A stretch of 64,000 nt of DNA from Phycisphaerales bacterium. GTDB taxonomy: Bacteria > Planctomycetota > Phycisphaerae > UBA1845 > UTPLA1. Location of the stretch: the NCBI GenBank assembly GCA_020639075.1, contig JACKHI010000001.1, positions 2,728,001 through 2,792,000 on the forward strand. The letters are read 5' to 3'. Shown here piece by piece: positions 44,971 to 54,252 of the stretch. Position numbers and translations under genes: made by a program. The number at the start of each line of letters is the position of its first letter. Within the stretch, counting starts at the first letter, position 1. The notes below the pieces were generated by a model. It saw nothing but the letters and a program-made list of their open reading frames with translations. It was not told the origin of the DNA and searched no databases.

Positions 44971-46692
44971 TCAGGGCAGGACGCGCGACACGATAAAGGG
45001 CTCGATGTCCCGCCCGTCGTAGAGTCCGTCGCCGTTGACATCAAAAAGGCAGAGATCCTCACCAAGCTCGCCCGGCTTGATCAGTGCGAAGACCATTCCC
45101 TGAATCGAATCCCAAAGGGCTTCGCAGTCGTCCGGCACAATATTGCCGTTGCAATCCTGGCTCGTTCCGGACATCAGGTCGTTGGCGTCATGCACGCCGT
45201 TTCCGTTGCAGTCTTCGACAATTCGCGTGAAATAGACATCCTGCTCGCCGTTGAACGTCGCGGCGAAGGCCAGATTCGCACCGTTGTTGTCAGCGATCAT
45301 ATGGTAGTAGTCGCCGAGCTTGTTCTGATTCGGGTATCCGAGCCGATGATCGTAGCTCGGCGTCACGGCGATGCTCGGCGCCCAGTGATCGCCCGCGTCG
45401 ATCGAATACGTATATCGAACCTGGGTCAACGACAGCGCCTGGCTGCTCGTCTCATTCCAGATCACGTCGATGCGCCCGTTGGGCGAGACCGCCATCGTGC
45501 CGAACCATTGATATGCCAGCGACGTCGGTGAATCGTCGTTCACGCGAAGCGGCGCTGTCCAATTGTCGCCGCCGTCCGAGCTTCGAATAAACTTGACATC
45601 GACGGGGTCATTTCCCAGCGGATTGACGGACGCCAGCACGTAGATATTCCCGTTGTGAGCGCCTTGCGAATGGTCCGTGGCAATCCACACATGGCCGAGC
45701 AATCCCTCGGGATTCGGCGCGACGCCGAACGCCGTCGTCCCCCCCAGGTTGATCGGTTGCGATTCAATCAGAAACTCCGGCGTCTCGGCGGAATCCTGAG
45801 CGTTGACGGATTTCTGAAACAGGTGCGACGATTGGTTGAGCGTCACGCCCGCCATGTAAAGCGTTCCGTCGGGCCCGACGTCCAGCGTCCCCCACTTCAT
45901 GCTCGGCGTTGGAATGATCAGCGGCGCTTCAAACGAAGCGGCCCCATCAACCGACCTCGTGAAATCCGTCGCACCACAGCACGAAAACTGCCGATTCCAG
46001 AATTGATAAAGATTCCCGCTCCCGATTCCGTTCGTCCGGTCAACGGCAATCCACTGCTTGTCGCCGCCGAACGCACCCACGGGCGCCGCCCATGTCATTC
46101 CGCCGTCTGTGGATTTGAACACTTCCGCCGACGTGACGGAACTCAGACTCGAATAGTAGAAATTGCCGTCGACGTCGTACGACAGAACAGGATCACTGCG
46201 AAACTGCCCCGGATCGAGCACGCCGGGAAACGTCCAGCTCGCACCGCCGTTAGTGCTGTAGGCCACGCCCGCCTGCCGAAAATTCGACGTGATCGTGTCA
46301 AACTGCCGCCATCCGATCGCCATGTGCATGGGGTTCGTGGGATCGATCGCGATCGACGGCTCATTCGCCGCGTCGCCGAGAACATTGGCGCCGAGCGAAT
46401 CGACGTTGACCTGCACGGCGACAAACGGACCGAACGTCACAGGTCCGCCCCGCACGCCGGCGCCCGGCGTGTGCGGCGCGGGAATGCCCGGCGGATCATC
46501 CGGCATCTCGGGGCGCCATGTCCCCGCTGATGCACCCGGATCGGCCATCACCCAATGTGGCGCTTGCCAGCAGGCCAGCGCAAGAACCAGAAAACAACAG
46601 AGTTGTTTTCGCGGAATTTGTCGTGATGCCGACCGCCAGGTTGGAACGATTCGCGGCGCACAATGAACTCGAAACGGGCGCAAGAAAACCAC
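44971..46692 (-). CDS. Secreted BNR/sialidase-like propeller with a dockerin-like tail
   Basis: The GTG start at 46692 has GGGGGAAGAG upstream. The 573-residue protein has a basic N-terminus followed by the signal core RKQLCCFLVLALACWQAPHWVMA. The middle holds BNR-type repeats (YSTNGGASWTF, KSTDGGMTWAAPVG, RSSDGGDNWTAPL), each with Asp-Gly-Gly-x-x-W, as in sialidase-like beta-propellers. Toward the C-terminus is VEDCNGNGVHDANDL and TSQDCNGNIVPDDCE, then DVNGDGLYDGRDIEPFI, the Asp-rich calcium loops common in planctomycete secreted proteins. No catalytic sialidase residues were assigned. It is preceded by the CBS gene. Confidence 0.8.
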   Translation of the reverse strand: MVFLRPFRVHCAPRIVPTWRSASRQIPRKQLCCFLVLALACWQAPHWVMADPGASAGTWRPEMPDDPPGIPAPHTPGAGVRGGPVTFGPFVAVQVNVDSLGANVLGDAANEPSIAIDPTNPMHMAIGWRQFDTITSNFRQAGVAYSTNGGASWTFPGVLDPGQFRSDPVLSYDVDGNFYYSSLSSVTSAEVFKSTDGGMTWAAPVGAFGGDKQWIAVDRTNGIGSGNLYQFWNRQFSCCGATDFTRSVDGAASFEAPLIIPTPSMKWGTLDVGPDGTLYMAGVTLNQSSHLFQKSVNAQDSAETPEFLIESQPINLGGTTAFGVAPNPEGLLGHVWIATDHSQGAHNGNIYVLASVNPLGNDPVDVKFIRSSDGGDNWTAPLRVNDDSPTSLAYQWFGTMAVSPNGRIDVIWNETSSQALSLTQVRYTYSIDAGDHWAPSIAVTPSYDHRLGYPNQNKLGDYYHMIADNNGANLAFAATFNGEQDVYFTRIVEDCNGNGVHDANDLMSGTSQDCNGNIVPDDCEALWDSIQGMVFALIKPGELGEDLCLFDVNGDGLYDGRDIEPFIVSRVLP

Positions 46693-46717
46693 ACTCTTCC
46701 CCCACTGATTGCGACCG

Positions 46718-47155
46718 CTAGTTCGGTCCGGCGATGTACTCGTGCAGATAACGAAGCGTGTCTTCCGTGTCTTTCAACTCGCGCGCCATGATGTCGCCGC
46801 TGGAGATGATGCCGACGAGATTGCCGTCGTCGTCGAGCACGGGCAGATGGCGCATCCGGTGTTTGGTCATCGCGCTGCGACAGGCGTCGAGCGTCGTGTC
46901 CGGCGAACAACACGTGATTCGCTCCGTCATGACATCGACGACTCTTGTCACCGTCGCGTCACGCTCTTCCGCCACGATCCGATTCATCAAGTCGCGTTCC
47001 GTGAAGATGCCGGCGATCTTGCCGTCGCGCATCACGAGCACCGAGCCGATGTGCGAATCGTGCATGATCTTCGCGGCTTCCAGCGCTGTCTTATCGTGCG
47101 CAATCGTCGCGACATCGTTGCCCTTGCCGGCCAGAATGTTTCGAACCGTTGACAT
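46718..47155 (-). CDS. Tandem CBS domain protein
   Basis: I use the ATG at 47155 (MSTVRNILAGKGNDVATI), since the upstream frame adds a non-homologous extension. This 145-residue protein is two CBS domains (~8-58 and 73-125), with IAGIFTERDLMNRIV and LVGIISSGDIMARELKD at the ends. CBS pairs bind adenosyl ligands and act as energy sensors or regulatory subunits. No catalytic domain is attached. It sits downstream of mcsBA on the same strand after 150 bases. Confidence 0.9.
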   Translation of the reverse strand: MSTVRNILAGKGNDVATIAHDKTALEAAKIMHDSHIGSVLVMRDGKIAGIFTERDLMNRIVAEERDATVTRVVDVMTERITCCSPDTTLDACRSAMTKHRMRHLPVLDDDGNLVGIISSGDIMARELKDTEDTLRYLHEYIAGPN

Positions 47156-47303
47156 ACGGAGCGCCTCGAAAAGACGGTTTCCAGTGCCCCCATCTCCATT
47201 ATTGTAAGCGGCGCATCTAACGGATCGCCAGTAAAAAGTAACAAACTCGCACCAACGACCGTCGGAGCCACGCACTGAGGAGCCCGTAAAACCGCGTGGT
47301 TTT

Positions 47304-48359
47304 TCAGGCGCAACCGAGTTTTCGTCGAATCAGATCGGCCCGGGCCGCACTTCTTTGCTCGCCCGTCAGTTTCCCGCCGTGGGCCTTCTGCAAGTGTGCG
47401 GGCTGCGTTTCGAGGAAGAGTTCGTTCAGCACTTTGACCGGCACGTCCTTGATACGACCGATATGAACGCCGAGCCGTATGTGCGACAGATGCAACAGCG
47501 TCTCTTCGCTGCTGATGGTTCGGGCATGTCGAAGCGTGCCGTAAGATCGGAAGATCCGATCGTCCAATGCGCGGGATTTCTCATCGAGCAGGGCCTGACG
47601 CGCCATTCGTTCGTACTCGACGATGCGAGGGACGATCGTCGAACGGAACTCGCTGACGATTTCCTTCTCGGCGCGACCCAGCGTCACTTGATTGCTGACC
47701 TGAAAGAAGTCGCCCGTCGCTTCCGTACCTTCACCGAACAGTCCGCGGACGGCGAGGTTCATGTCCTTTGCCGCGCGCAGGACGCGTTCGATTTCGCCCG
47801 TGAGTTTCAACGCGGGCAGATGCAGCATGACGGAAACGCGAATGCCGGTCCCGACATTCGTCGGACAGGCCGTCAGATACCCGTATCGCGGATGAAAGGC
47901 GTAATCAACTTCCGTCTCGATCGAGTCGTCGAGCTTGTCAATCGCGGCCCAGATTTCGTCGAGCTGCATGCCCGCGCGGACGACGTGCATCCGCAAATGG
48001 TCCTCTTCGTTGACCATCACAACAGTGTTCTGGCTCTCCGAAACGGAAACGCCGCGCGCGCCCTTGGCCTCAACGAGTTGTCGGCTGACGAGGTGTCGCT
48101 CGACAAGCACCTGGCAACCCAGTTCATCGAGCTGATCCACGTCAATATACGTGAAGTCGGGACGAAAACTCGACGATTCGAGCCGCTCCCGAAGAAACGC
48201 GGCGAGATCGCGTCGCTGGGCATGCGTCGCACGGCTGAGAAACGGATAACCCGCGACATTCCTCGCAAGGCGAATTCGTGAACTGATCACGATGTCGGAA
48301 AGCGGCCCGCCGTCGCCGAGCCAGCAGCCCGGCTTGTCCATGATCTTGTTGATCGTCAT
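47304..48359 (-). CDS. mcsB: Protein arginine kinase McsB
   Basis: McsB phosphorylates arginine residues on proteins, marking them for ClpCP degradation in Firmicutes. The 351-residue protein is a phosphagen (guanido) kinase homologue: ISSRIRLARNVAGYPF, VNEEDHLRMHVVRAG, YLTACPTNVGTGIRVSVMLHLPAL with the catalytic Cys, and EFRSTIVPRIVEYERMARQALL. The C-terminal motif that reads RDxxRA in Bacillus McsB reads RSAARA here, so the allosteric phosphoarginine site may be altered; this rests on my memory of the motif. It overlaps mcsA by 4 bases. No ClpC or CtsR gene is in the window. Confidence 0.93.
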   Translation of the reverse strand: MTINKIMDKPGCWLGDGGPLSDIVISSRIRLARNVAGYPFLSRATHAQRRDLAAFLRERLESSSFRPDFTYIDVDQLDELGCQVLVERHLVSRQLVEAKGARGVSVSESQNTVVMVNEEDHLRMHVVRAGMQLDEIWAAIDKLDDSIETEVDYAFHPRYGYLTACPTNVGTGIRVSVMLHLPALKLTGEIERVLRAAKDMNLAVRGLFGEGTEATGDFFQVSNQVTLGRAEKEIVSEFRSTIVPRIVEYERMARQALLDEKSRALDDRIFRSYGTLRHARTISSEETLLHLSHIRLGVHIGRIKDVPVKVLNELFLETQPAHLQKAHGGKLTGEQRSAARADLIRRKLGCA

Positions 48360-48850
48360 GACGCCTCCAGCGAACGGATGGTGTCACGAATCTGGGCGGC
48401 GTCCTCGAAGCGTTCGTCATCCACGGCCCGCGTCAGCTCACGACGAAGGCGAATCAGATCGCCGTCCGCACTGCGGGCGACGCCGAGTCGCCGCGGCGTC
48501 TTGCCGACATGATGCGACGCGCCCTGATGGGCCCGCTCGATCAACGGAGTCAATGCCTTGGCGAACGCATCGTAGTCCGCAGGGCATCCCAATACGCCCT
48601 TGTTGCGGAACTCGACGAATGTCAGTTTGCATTGCGGACACGTCAGGCCTGCGACCTGCTGGGCCGGCGCCTTGCCGGTCTGCACGAACGCCGAAAGCTC
48701 CGCCATCACGTTCACGGGCTTCGGCAGAACGCCCTCTTTTTCGGCGCAAGCTTCGCAAAGATGCCGTTCCCGCTTCTCACCCCCGTCGAGGATGTTGGTC
48801 AGATGGACCGTCGCGGGCTGTTCGTGGCAATGTTGGCAGGCAGGATGCAT
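48356..48850 (-). CDS. mcsA: McsA, activator of the arginine kinase
   Basis: This 164-residue protein begins with two zinc-binding Cys pairs (CQHC and CEAC, residues ~5-35). A third cysteine region follows (LTCPQCKLTF...GVLGCPADY), then a C-terminal UVR motif (LRRELTRAVDDERFEDAAQIRDTIRSLE). This is the McsA layout; McsA activates McsB. It overlaps mcsB by 4 bases, and a promoter lies 50 bases upstream. In Bacillus the genes sit with ctsR and clpC, but here neither is adjacent. Confidence 0.92.
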   Translation of the reverse strand: MHPACQHCHEQPATVHLTNILDGGEKRERHLCEACAEKEGVLPKPVNVMAELSAFVQTGKAPAQQVAGLTCPQCKLTFVEFRNKGVLGCPADYDAFAKALTPLIERAHQGASHHVGKTPRRLGVARSADGDLIRLRRELTRAVDDERFEDAAQIRDTIRSLEAS

Positions 48851-48900
48851 GGGCTATTGATGACCCGTTGTCCGAATTACTGGACGTTCGTCGTCTCTGG

Positions 48901-48929
48901 ATCCTAGAACTCACTCATTCTATCGTCAA
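48901..48929 (-). promoter_or_regulatory. Sigma70 promoter of mcsAB
   Basis: On the minus strand TTGACG (48924-48929) and TAGGAT (48901-48906) have an ideal 17-base spacer, with about 45 bases to the mcsA ATG. No CtsR heptad repeat was seen near it. Confidence 0.55.
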
Positions 48930-49080
48930 TCATAGGCGTGATCATCACTTACGGTCACGTTTCCCACGATCTTATTGGCTTTCGGTCGTCGAAGATTCCC
49001 GCCGATTACCGACTCGCCTCGACGTTTTTGCTCATCCCTAACAAGCCCGTGCCGCGATACTTATCGACGCTCTCGGCCGC

Positions 49081-49452
49081 TCACGGCAGGTAAGTCGCCG
49101 CACAATCCCGAGTCTCCCACACGCGCACGCTCACCAACCGGACCCCCGTCGGCAACGCCTTCGCAAACGTCTCGGCAATGTGCCGGGCAACGCGTTCAGT
49201 CGTCGGGTTATCCGGCTGTAACACCCGGACCTCGTTGAGAAATGTGTCGTGGAGTTCGCCCGTGATCGCCCGTAGTTTCGGCTGAAGGACCGTGAAGTCC
49301 GCGAGGACGCCCATGCCGTCCAGCTCGTCGCCCTCAACGAGGACCTCGACGGGCCAGTTGTGCCCGTGCAGGGGCTCGAGCGACCCGTCGAGCAGCCGGA
49401 GCTGATGGGCGGCGCTGAATTCGGAACGAAGAGTCAGTTGATATCGCGGCAT
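49081..49452 (-). CDS. 6-pyruvoyl tetrahydropterin synthase/QueD family, PTPS-III-like
   Basis: This 123-residue protein (ATG at 49452, with GGAAG before it) has the COG0720 fold with zinc ligands H16, H29 and H31 (FSAAHQL, LHGHNW). The QueD catalytic Cys four residues before HGH is missing. Instead Glu26 gives E-P-L-H-G-H, the ExxHGH form I recall for PTPS-III, which makes 6-hydroxymethyl-dihydropterin for folate and can replace FolB. So folate rather than queuosine synthesis is the better guess. The membrane genes upstream end 28 bases away. Confidence 0.85.
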   Translation of the reverse strand: MPRYQLTLRSEFSAAHQLRLLDGSLEPLHGHNWPVEVLVEGDELDGMGVLADFTVLQPKLRAITGELHDTFLNEVRVLQPDNPTTERVARHIAETFAKALPTGVRLVSVRVWETRDCAATYLP

Positions 49453-49480
49453 GTCACTTCCACTGGCAAGCTTATGTTTC

Positions 49481-50857
49481 CTATCGGGATGAGTCGTCCG
49501 CGGCGCGGGCAATCAACGCCGTCGTGACAGGCAACGACAGCGCGACAATGATCGCGGGCAGAACCTGCAGGAAAAGCCGCGAAGGTGTCTGATCATTCAT
49601 CGCGAATCGATATTGCGGCGTGAGCACGAAAATGCAGACGTCGACGCCGAGCAGAATGACGGCAAGCAGTATCACTCGAAGTCGCATCTCGGCATGCCTC
49701 GACACAAGAGCGAGGATGATTGCCACCGGAAGAACCCAGAACGCAAGATTGAACGACGCCCAGATATACGCATGATTGACCAGGGATGGCAGCACTTCCA
49801 GGTGCAGACTGAGCTGCCCGATGTTCTCCCACACGTCCCGCAAGTCGACCAGGAATATCACTGCGACAACAGCGACGAGGAACGCAACGACGATTCGGAT
49901 ACTCATCTTCGCGCTCCCAACCATCAGCGGCCGGAATTCAGGAAGCAACATCAGTGCCGCGACGACCCCCGCAAGGACAGGACCCTCGCGCTTCATGGCG
50001 GCCGCTCCGACCAGCATGAGCAACGCGATCCCGACGCCATAGACGCGACGACCCTCCGTCTGCGCCAATAACGCAAACGCCACGCCCGCCGCCAGAAACG
50101 CGGCGAGGGGCAGATCCGCGTACCCGGGCCGATAGACATGCACGCTTGCCAGCGGGAGCGACATCACGAAATACGCCGCAATCAACGCCGGCGGCCATGA
50201 ACCCAGCCGCAGCCGAATCGCGCCGAGAATCATCAGGGCCATTGCAACGAAGAACCCGAACCACGGGACCGCCGCAAGCGGCTCGCTCCATGCCCCGCCC
50301 AGGAGTGGAAGCCACGCGGCGCACAGCGACAGAAAAACGGGGTATCTCGGATTCGATCCCCCCAGGTAAAACGGATCCTTCGGATCAAACGACAGTCGAT
50401 CGCTTTCCGCAATGACCTTTGCCTTGAACAGCCAGAAGGTCGTGGCGTCGTCGTTGCGGATCGTAACAGTACTCAACCCCGGAACGATCCCGAGGAGCTT
50501 GGCGCCAAGGCTGACAGCAAGAAGCGCCGCCAGCACAACGATCACACCGCCCGTACCGGTGTGCCCAAGAGCGCGGCCTCGCTGAGATCGCCCCGCCTTC
50601 CCACGTGGTTCGACGCGGCGCGCCAGGAGATATGCCGCCACGGCAATGAGCAAGAGCAGGATGCTGAGTCCGTGCGCATGCGACTTCCCCGTCAGACGCA
50701 GGGACGCATACAGCAGCAGCATCAACAGCACCTGTCCGACCAACCATCCGCCGCCGAGCGCGAGCAACGCGCCTGCGAGTCCCCCGCGGCGACGGTACAC
50801 GATCGCCATTCCGGCCAGCCAAGGTGCGAACACGCCGATGAGGACCCAGAGGTTCAC
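49481..50857 (-). CDS. Polytopic membrane protein, GT-C-like
   Basis: This 458-residue protein has about 11-12 transmembrane helices. The large loop after the fourth helix reads LSTVTIRNDDATTFWLFKAKVIAE, with an acidic pair placed as in GT-C lipid-linked glycosyltransferases, then DPFYLGGSNPRYPVFLSLCAAWLPLL. Fold assignment is tentative. Its ATG overlaps the stop of the 50854 gene by 4 bases, so both are coupled. It ends 28 bases before the PTPS gene. A role in envelope glycan synthesis is inferred only from fold. Confidence 0.65.
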   Translation of the reverse strand: MNLWVLIGVFAPWLAGMAIVYRRRGGLAGALLALGGGWLVGQVLLMLLLYASLRLTGKSHAHGLSILLLLIAVAAYLLARRVEPRGKAGRSQRGRALGHTGTGGVIVVLAALLAVSLGAKLLGIVPGLSTVTIRNDDATTFWLFKAKVIAESDRLSFDPKDPFYLGGSNPRYPVFLSLCAAWLPLLGGAWSEPLAAVPWFGFFVAMALMILGAIRLRLGSWPPALIAAYFVMSLPLASVHVYRPGYADLPLAAFLAAGVAFALLAQTEGRRVYGVGIALLMLVGAAAMKREGPVLAGVVAALMLLPEFRPLMVGSAKMSIRIVVAFLVAVVAVIFLVDLRDVWENIGQLSLHLEVLPSLVNHAYIWASFNLAFWVLPVAIILALVSRHAEMRLRVILLAVILLGVDVCIFVLTPQYRFAMNDQTPSRLFLQVLPAIIVALSLPVTTALIARAADDSSR

Positions 50858-52077
50858 TTGGCGTTTCTCCGCAGGATGTAACAGTAGTCCGACAGTTGCG
50901 CAACGGGTCGCGCATCGATCATCGAATCATCGGGCATCGTCAGAATCTGGGTATCGGGATCGAACCGCGCCCGGGAACTGAACATCACGATGATGAAATC
51001 AGCCTCCTTGCAGTCCTCCGCGATGGACAGCCTCGGCGCGACGAGGTAGGCAAGCCGATGCGGAACCAGAAACGTATCATCGCTGACGACGCAGAATTTC
51101 AAACCCGGATCGGCGTTCTCGACCAGGAGATCCGCCGCCCACGCAATCTCATAAGACCCGTGAGCCTGCGTCCAGACATCAACGCGTTTGTCCGCCTTGG
51201 CGAATCGTCCGACTTCCTCTTTGGAATTCCGATTGAGATTCCACGTCGCGCGTGCGTCCTCGATCGCCCAGACACCGATGACAACGCCGACGACGACCGC
51301 GACGCGGACCCGCCGACGTCTCAATGACGCGACAAACAACACAACCCCCAAACAAATGGCGGACAGGCCAACAAGCAGCGAATTGATGCTGTTCCCGAGG
51401 ATCGACGGCCCCCGCAAGAAGTTGATGCTGTGCGCCGCGAAGGGCTCGCCTTCAATCGCCTGCGACCACGCGAGCGAGTCGCGCTCGCTCAGGCTCAACG
51501 TCGGAAACGCGATCCGGGCAATGACGACCGAGCCCTCCGCCTCGGGAAACTGAAACCCGATGCGATGCAGATCCTCGGGCGGAACCGTCACGGAAAACCG
51601 CACGACACTGAGCGTCTTGCCCAACATCGCCTGCGTGGGCTCGAATTGGTAATTCTCGGCCTCGACGATCTTGCCGCTTTCGTCGCGCGTCCGGACCTGC
51701 CAGAGAAAGTTGACCGTCTGCATCGACGGCTTCTCGGCATCCGGAAGCAAACAAGCGACTTCGACGACGCGGCCGACATCGCTGCCGAGCGTCAGCGGAG
51801 CCGAAATCAGGCTGACGGGACGCGTCCCCTGCGGCGCAAGCCGAACGCCATCGCTCGTATTTCCCTGGGGAAGCGCGTTGATCTTCGCGCCCTGGAGATC
51901 CGACAGCGTCTTCGTGTTCCACGTCCATGACGCACCACCGCCGACCAACGGAAGCAGCAACATCAGGCAACCGACGAGCACGAGCACGATACCTGCCGCC
52001 ATAATCGCCGGCCGCGAGCGCGAATGCTGTCGGTGCGTCTCCGATGACGTCCGTTTCACTGGATGATCCTGCGTCAT
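50854..52077 (-). CDS. Membrane protein with a large extracytoplasmic domain
   Basis: I use the ATG at 52077 (MTQDHPVKRTSS); a GTG lies 54 bases upstream. The 407-residue protein has an N-terminal TM helix (IMAAGIVLVLVGCLMLLLPLV), then a ~180-residue beta domain resembling a carbohydrate-binding jelly roll (VVRFSVTVPPEDLHRIGFQFPEAEGSVVIARI). One or two more TM helices (~210-270) and a ~120-residue C-terminal domain ending AQLSDYCYILRRNAK follow. It is coupled to the GT-C-like gene. No family is recognised; it may be an accessory factor for glycan export. Confidence 0.6.
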   Translation of the reverse strand: MTQDHPVKRTSSETHRQHSRSRPAIMAAGIVLVLVGCLMLLLPLVGGGASWTWNTKTLSDLQGAKINALPQGNTSDGVRLAPQGTRPVSLISAPLTLGSDVGRVVEVACLLPDAEKPSMQTVNFLWQVRTRDESGKIVEAENYQFEPTQAMLGKTLSVVRFSVTVPPEDLHRIGFQFPEAEGSVVIARIAFPTLSLSERDSLAWSQAIEGEPFAAHSINFLRGPSILGNSINSLLVGLSAICLGVVLFVASLRRRRVRVAVVVGVVIGVWAIEDARATWNLNRNSKEEVGRFAKADKRVDVWTQAHGSYEIAWAADLLVENADPGLKFCVVSDDTFLVPHRLAYLVAPRLSIAEDCKEADFIIVMFSSRARFDPDTQILTMPDDSMIDARPVAQLSDYCYILRRNAK

Positions 52078-52152
52078 GACGACGTACCATGCACGAAGGC
52101 GGGTCCTGAGGCAATACGCTTCGTGCTGCACATCGACGAAATCACGCTCGCG

Positions 52153-54252
52153 TCAATTCGCCATCGCCATCCGCGATGTGCCGCCCGTGATCTCCTTCAC
52201 GAGCGCGTCCGCGCCGTAGAGCTTCTTCAGCGCCTCGATGATCGCGCGGGCATCCACGCCGACGGAGCGGGCCTGCCGATCGTCGAACTGGAAATCCCAC
52301 ACAAGGCTCTCGATATTCCCGTCGAACACAATGCCGATGATTTCGCCGTCGCGATTCAACATCGGGCTGCCGGAATTGCCGCCGATGATATCGTTCGTCG
52401 TAATGAAGTTGAACGGCGTCGAAAGATCCAGCTTGCTCTTCCCCTTGACCCAGCGCTCCGGCAGATCAAACGGAGGTCGATTGTGATGCGACTCGGCGTG
52501 CTCGAAGGCCCCGCCGATCGTCGTAAATGGTGCAACGTTGCGACCGTCCTCGTGCTGCCCCTTGACCGTTCCATACGCCAGCCGCAGCGTAAACGTCGCA
52601 TCGGGATAGACGCGCTCGCCGTACTTCGCGAATCGAGCATCCGCGATATCCGCATACGCCTCGGTCTCAACGCTCTCGAACGTATCTTCGTACTGCTTGC
52701 GGAGTGCGAGACCATGCTTGTCGATCTGCATGGCGAATTTGATCATCGGATCGTCCGATGCTTCCACCGCCGCCAGCCCGCCTTCGTAGAGTCGTTTTCG
52801 TTCGGCCACATCCGCAAGCTTCGTGCCCGCAAGAAGCGCCGCGGCCCGCGACCCCGGATCGACGCCGCCGAGGGCGTCAATCACGGCGGGATGATCGCCC
52901 CCAAGGATCCTCGCGAGCCGCATCAATCCGTCTTCAAGTCGCACACGCTCGATTTCCATGTGAATCGGCGCCTCAGAGAACAGGTCGAGTTCAAGCGACA
53001 CGAGCGAGGCATCGCGATACTCCGGCAACCGATCAGCGTCCGGCTTCGCGCGTTCCGTCGCCGCGCGGACGAGCTTCGTCGCCAGCCCCTGCAATCGACA
53101 GAGACCCGTGCGTCGATTCTCAAGCAGGAAATAAGCGGCATACCAGTCATTGGTTTCGTTGATGGCCGATTGCAGCCGCGCCCATGGATCCTGTTTGCCG
53201 TCCTTGTTGGAAGTAGACCAGAAACTTCTCAGCGCCTGCTCTTCCTGGACTTTTTGCGCCATAATGCGCGCGTCCTGAAGACCCGTCAGCATGCCGGTAA
53301 ACGCCTTGCGGCCGTTCTGGATGTAAAGCAGATCCTCGCGGGCGATTCGATCCTGCTCTTCGCCGCGAGCCGCCAGTTGAATCAGCGCGACTTCGCGCTG
53401 GTAATAACAATTCAGGATCAGGGGAAGCCACGTGTCGCGCAGGAATTCCAGATGCGCAACAGTGAACAACCGTCGCGTGCGCCCCGGATGACCGGAAATG
53501 AAAATGAGATCATTCTCCTTGATGCCGGCCCTGGAAAAGCGGAAGTAATCCGGCGTCTTCGCCGGCTTGCCGTCCTCATACGCGCGGAAGAATGAGATGT
53601 CGAGGTTGTAGCGTGGGTAATTGAAGTTATCGAGATCCCCGCCAAAGAAGCCGATGCCGTCCTCCGGCGCCATCACGAGCCGCACATCCGTGTATCGCTT
53701 GTAGAGATACAAGTCGTATCGCGCACCGCGATAAAGCGTCACGATCTGCGGCTTGAGGCCCGTCTCGGCCTGCGCCTCGCGTTCGATTTCCGACATCGCC
53801 TTCTGCCGGGCCGTCGCCGCATCCGCCGGCGACATCTCCTTCGTGACCGCCGCATTGATGCGGTCCGTGACGGGTCGAATTTCCATCAGCACGTTCAGCT
53901 CAACGTCGGGGCACTTCAACTCGTCCGCAAGCGTCGGCGCATAGAAACCGTCGCTCATGTAGTTGTGCTCGGCCGTGCTGAGGTTTTGAATCGCATCCGC
54001 GCCGACGTGATGATTCGTCATGACGAGACCGTTCGGGGAGATGAACGACGCCGAACCGCCGTTGCCGAATCGGACGGATGCCTTCTGAACGTGATCCACC
54101 CACGCCTGCGTCGGTTCGAATCCATACTTCTGTTTGAGCTCCGTCTTGGGCAGATTGTTGAGGAGCCACATGCCTTCGTCCGCCGTCAATCGGGCGGTCG
54201 CCGTCAGCGTGAGGGCGACGGCGATGACGCACAATCCAGTTTTTCGCTTCAT
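52153..54252 (-). CDS. S46 family dipeptidyl-peptidase, DPP7-like
   Basis: The second ATG (54252, MKRKTGL) is preferred, as AGGG lies 9 bases before it; the ORF can begin at 54261. The 699-residue protein has a signal peptide and the S46 signature: TADEGMWLLNNLP, NGLVMTNHHVGADAIQNLS with the catalytic His, and NDIIGGNSGSPMLNRDGEIIGIVFDGN with the catalytic Ser. The residue 18 after that Ser is Gly, where DPP11 has an Arg, so DPP7-like cleavage of N-terminal dipeptides with a hydrophobic P1 is expected. It acts in the periplasm and is monocistronic. Confidence 0.93.
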   Translation of the reverse strand: MKRKTGLCVIAVALTLTATARLTADEGMWLLNNLPKTELKQKYGFEPTQAWVDHVQKASVRFGNGGSASFISPNGLVMTNHHVGADAIQNLSTAEHNYMSDGFYAPTLADELKCPDVELNVLMEIRPVTDRINAAVTKEMSPADAATARQKAMSEIEREAQAETGLKPQIVTLYRGARYDLYLYKRYTDVRLVMAPEDGIGFFGGDLDNFNYPRYNLDISFFRAYEDGKPAKTPDYFRFSRAGIKENDLIFISGHPGRTRRLFTVAHLEFLRDTWLPLILNCYYQREVALIQLAARGEEQDRIAREDLLYIQNGRKAFTGMLTGLQDARIMAQKVQEEQALRSFWSTSNKDGKQDPWARLQSAINETNDWYAAYFLLENRRTGLCRLQGLATKLVRAATERAKPDADRLPEYRDASLVSLELDLFSEAPIHMEIERVRLEDGLMRLARILGGDHPAVIDALGGVDPGSRAAALLAGTKLADVAERKRLYEGGLAAVEASDDPMIKFAMQIDKHGLALRKQYEDTFESVETEAYADIADARFAKYGERVYPDATFTLRLAYGTVKGQHEDGRNVAPFTTIGGAFEHAESHHNRPPFDLPERWVKGKSKLDLSTPFNFITTNDIIGGNSGSPMLNRDGEIIGIVFDGNIESLVWDFQFDDRQARSVGVDARAIIEALKKLYGADALVKEITGGTSRMAMAN

